Below are positions 62,169 to 64,000 of a DNA stretch of 64,000 nt, in pieces. The DNA is from Liolophura sinensis (lineage: Eukaryota; Mollusca; Polyplacophora; Chitonida; Chitonidae), in contig NC_088302.1 in assembly GCF_032854445.1 (NCBI RefSeq), positions 26,809,080 through 26,873,079 on the forward strand. The letters are read 5' to 3'. Both the position numbers and the translations under genes were made by a program. Numbering within the stretch: the first letter of the stretch is position 1; each line of letters starts with the position of its first letter. The notes below the pieces were generated by a model. The model was not told the origin of the DNA and did not search any database. It saw only the letters and a list, made by a program, of their open reading frames with translations.

Positions 62169-62900
62169 TCATTCGGAAAGAGCGTTTTTCAGTTCTTGCC
62201 GAGCTAGTTTTCGGCCGCGATCTATAAGCTGTTTTTTCGTGCTTTCATCGATCTCTACGGCGTTGAATGCCTTACGAGACTTGGTGCATATCTCCTGTTT
62301 CAGATCAGAGTAGTTCTTGAGCTCCTGGACGATTTGTCTGAACTCTACGTCTGAAATAACACCATCAGATAATGCCGTAGACACCTGCGTACGGATGCTG
62401 TTAAATTTGGCCTCAGCCAACAGCCGTATATCGTTATGTTTCCTTGCCTTTGCGTGAAGTCGGCGGCTAACGAATTTTCCGGCGATATTTAAGACACCGC
62501 AAGCTAGGGCCGCAGCTTCCTTGGCCAAGACAGCAGGGACTGCAATTATTGTTGTGAGTAGTCCCACACCTGCAACCCCTAGTCCCAAACCGGCCGTGAG
62601 CATAGCTGAGTCAAGGGCCTCGGTGGCCAAGACACCACGCCGGTACTTTTTGTACAAGGCCCGAAGGAGATCTCGCTCAGATTAAAGCTGATTCTGTATT
62701 TCGCCGATATACTGCAGACGATGGGCGTGGCCAGTTTGCGCCACGCTCTCCGGGGCCAAGGGATTTTCAACCATGATCGTCGGCGCCCCGCACTCCGGCG
62801 GCGCGGTCGGGGCCAAGGGGTGGTCATCCATGATCGTCGGCGCCGCGCCCTCCGGCGGCAAGGGGTTTTCATCCATGATCGCCGGGTACAGTCGTCCCAT
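62169..62900 (-). pseudogene. virus- or element-derived protein with hydrophobic N-half, stop-interrupted
   Basis: On minus, ATG at 62900 opens a Pro-rich repeat region (MDENPLPPEG, MDDHPLAPTA, MVENPLAPES), then a TAA at 62684-62682 in the same frame, then 170 further codons to the stop at 62169. After the TAA comes a basic patch, a Gly/Ala-rich hydrophobic stretch (LGLGVAGVGLLTTIIAVPAV) that could cross a membrane, and a charged helical part (ALSDGVISDVEFRQIV, EF-hand-like spacing but lacking a full loop). There is no ATG after the TAA near the N-terminus. I think it belongs to an uncharacterised family found in repeat-borne elements of invertebrates, but that is from memory and unverified. 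Confidence 0.55.
62745..62895. repeat. short GC-rich tandem repeat within the 62.9-kb frame
   Basis: Three imperfect units of about 45-60 bp share ATCCATGATCGTCGGCGCC and GCCAAGGGGT/GGCAAGGGGT words and encode the Pro-rich repeats on minus. GC content is far above the window average. Confidence 0.8.
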
Positions 62901-62910
62901 ATTGCCTGTC

Positions 62911-63726
62911 CTATGAATCAATAACGTCGGTCAACTCTAAATTGTCCTCGTAACTACTAACACGAAAGCGGCGAAGCCTGATACCGGACTCTAAGATTTC
63001 CTCGAGATTTGGAATGCCCGCTGTGATGACTCGTATATCCTCGAGAGAGCTCTTGATGACTGGTTTGCCCTGGGCCTGTAATTTGATCATAATTCTGGGC
63101 TCCCTTCCAACGTGCTCTGCAGGCCACTTTAGTTTCAACCCGGTAATCGTGGAGGAAGGGTGACGAGAGGCCGTGCCAAGTATGATGTCTAAGATAAGTA
63201 TAGATCCAGGGTTTATTCGTAGTGTGGGCTCAAACTCGGTTTCCGCGTTAAGACGCACGCTCTCTACACCCTACGGCGCTTTTAGTGTGAAGTAACCTCC
63301 TCTTTCCAAAGATACAAGACAGATGCTGTTTGGTACCTACGACACAAAAGAGATTCCGGAGTTGAAAACTTTTCTCACCACGGTCCCGGTGGTCTGGACC
63401 AACGTCGGGGTCACCTTCACATCTATCAACCAATCGGGGTCGCGAGCTCTGGCAAGAACATAGCGGTCTTCAAAGCAAATTAAAGAGAGTTTTTGTTCTT
63501 CATTCTCGCTCTTGCTCTGCAGTGGATGAGACATCTTGAAGGGAAGCAAACGTGGTAGGTTCTGCTTGCCCACCCCCCAACGCCCAAATCTTTTTGCGGG
63601 TGTACTTGCCACTTTGAAACTGGAAGGCGTAGATTTTACCTTCCTGACCTTGAAGTTCGACACATCTGCCAAGTCGCTTAAAGACAGGCACGCAGACCTG
63701 GGACCGGCTGCGTCCACCATACTCAT
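62911..63726 (-). pseudogene. degenerate virus-like reading frame with two in-frame TAG codons
   Basis: On minus, ATG at 63726 overlaps the previous stop (ATGA). The same frame continues to 62911 but is broken by TAG codons just after 63337 and at 63273-63271. The last segment (LRINPGSILILDIILG ... IRLRRFRVSSYEDN) looks protein-like. In the first 200 bases a different frame (63691-63500, GKIYAFQFQSGKYTRKKIWA) has the better composition, implying a frameshift too. No known domain is recognised. Packing with both neighbours indicates one compact, intronless gene block. Alternatively the TAG codons separate short genuine genes. Confidence 0.5.
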
Positions 63727-64000
63727 TGTATTTCTAGGGTAGCACTGAGGTACCCTACCTTCATATACTTGCCGTTTTTATCTAAAAGCGCCACGGTCAA
63801 GTGTGTTATATAGTCGGCGCGCAAGGCTTTGTACTGGGGGTTGGGAAATGAAACCGTCTTCCCGCAGTTTATCCCTTCACCAGTCACAGCGATGGCCTTA
63901 AGTAGTGTGGAACCGCCACCGAAATCTGAGGTTATTCTCACGTTTTCTGAAGCGTTCAGTTCATCTAAATGCACGAAGGCTTCTTTTTGCGGGACCAAGT
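63723..64000 (-). CDS. C-terminal part of an unknown virus-like protein, cut by the window edge
   Basis: The frame is open from the window edge to TGA at 63725-63723; the start lies outside. The visible 91 residues end in FPNPQYKALRADYITHLTVA and a short beta-rich tail (GYLSATLEIQ). Endings of this kind (a tyrosine and basic residues before alternating hydrophobic strands) occur in structural proteins of virus-like elements, but I cannot name a family. The stop overlaps the next start by four bases (ATGA), an arrangement of compact viral genomes and not of animal genes. Confidence 0.5.
   Translation of the reverse strand, partial: LVPQKEAFVHLDELNASENVRITSDFGGGSTLLKAIAVTGEGINCGKTVSFPNPQYKALRADYITHLTVALLDKNGKYMKVGYLSATLEIQ

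Noticed and set aside
62169-64000. bacterial contamination at the right end
   Set aside because: The packed frames suggested it, but in-frame stops, no bacterial ribosome-binding sites and smooth continuity with SINE-bearing DNA at 61 kb favour an integrated element.

Overview
The window is animal nuclear DNA: introns with GT/AG borders, AT-rich intergenic sequence, tRNA-headed SINEs and many minisatellites. The SINE type (tails reading AATCAAATAAATAAATA) together with an expanded, intron-conserved family of nicotinic acetylcholine receptor (nAChR)-like subunits suggests a lophotrochozoan, most likely a mollusc. That placement is inference; no species can be named from the sequence alone.

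The only clear cellular genes are three paralogous Cys-loop receptor subunits. Gene A (+, 19053-22854) and gene B (+, 24260-28944) lie head to tail. Gene C (-, 32105-49104, or from 55267 with an alternative first exon) converges on them. All three share exons of 45, 110 and about 539 nt with identical intron phases (0, 0, 2, 1). All have the 13-residue Cys loop, four membrane segments and the Glu-Lys before M2 typical of cation channels. None has the adjacent cysteines of an alpha subunit, so they are non-alpha-type subunits from local duplication. Genes A and C have intact frames when spliced. Gene B has several frame changes in the cytoplasmic loop between M3 and M4.

The left 19 kb holds no gene I can support. 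It carries SINE copies of two families, a 73-bp array (4.8-5.5 kb), a 40-bp array of about 36 copies (8.3-9.8 kb), a 30-bp array interrupted by a SINE (12.8-13.7 kb), and a 36-bp array enclosed by a perfect 30-bp inverted repeat (16.35-17.33 kb).

Within the receptor cluster, repeats are tied to gene parts. About 34 copies of a 49-bp unit in intron 3 of gene B are copies of the end of its exon 3 plus the splice donor. An array of about 84-bp units ends on the stop codon of gene C. A 95-bp array in intron 2 of gene C is split by a probable 759-bp solo LTR. Two duplicated signal-peptide exons (49.0 and 55.2 kb, minus strand) fit one acceptor at 41.3 kb in phase and are probably alternative first exons of gene C.

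The region 41.5-61 kb is otherwise repeats and unassigned sequence (arrays of 43, 30, 45 and 51 bp). The right end (about 61.4-64 kb) changes character: higher GC, no introns, tightly packed minus-strand reading frames with an ATGA stop/start overlap, and in-frame stop codons. It looks like the decayed end of a virus-like or large DNA mobile element running out of the window.
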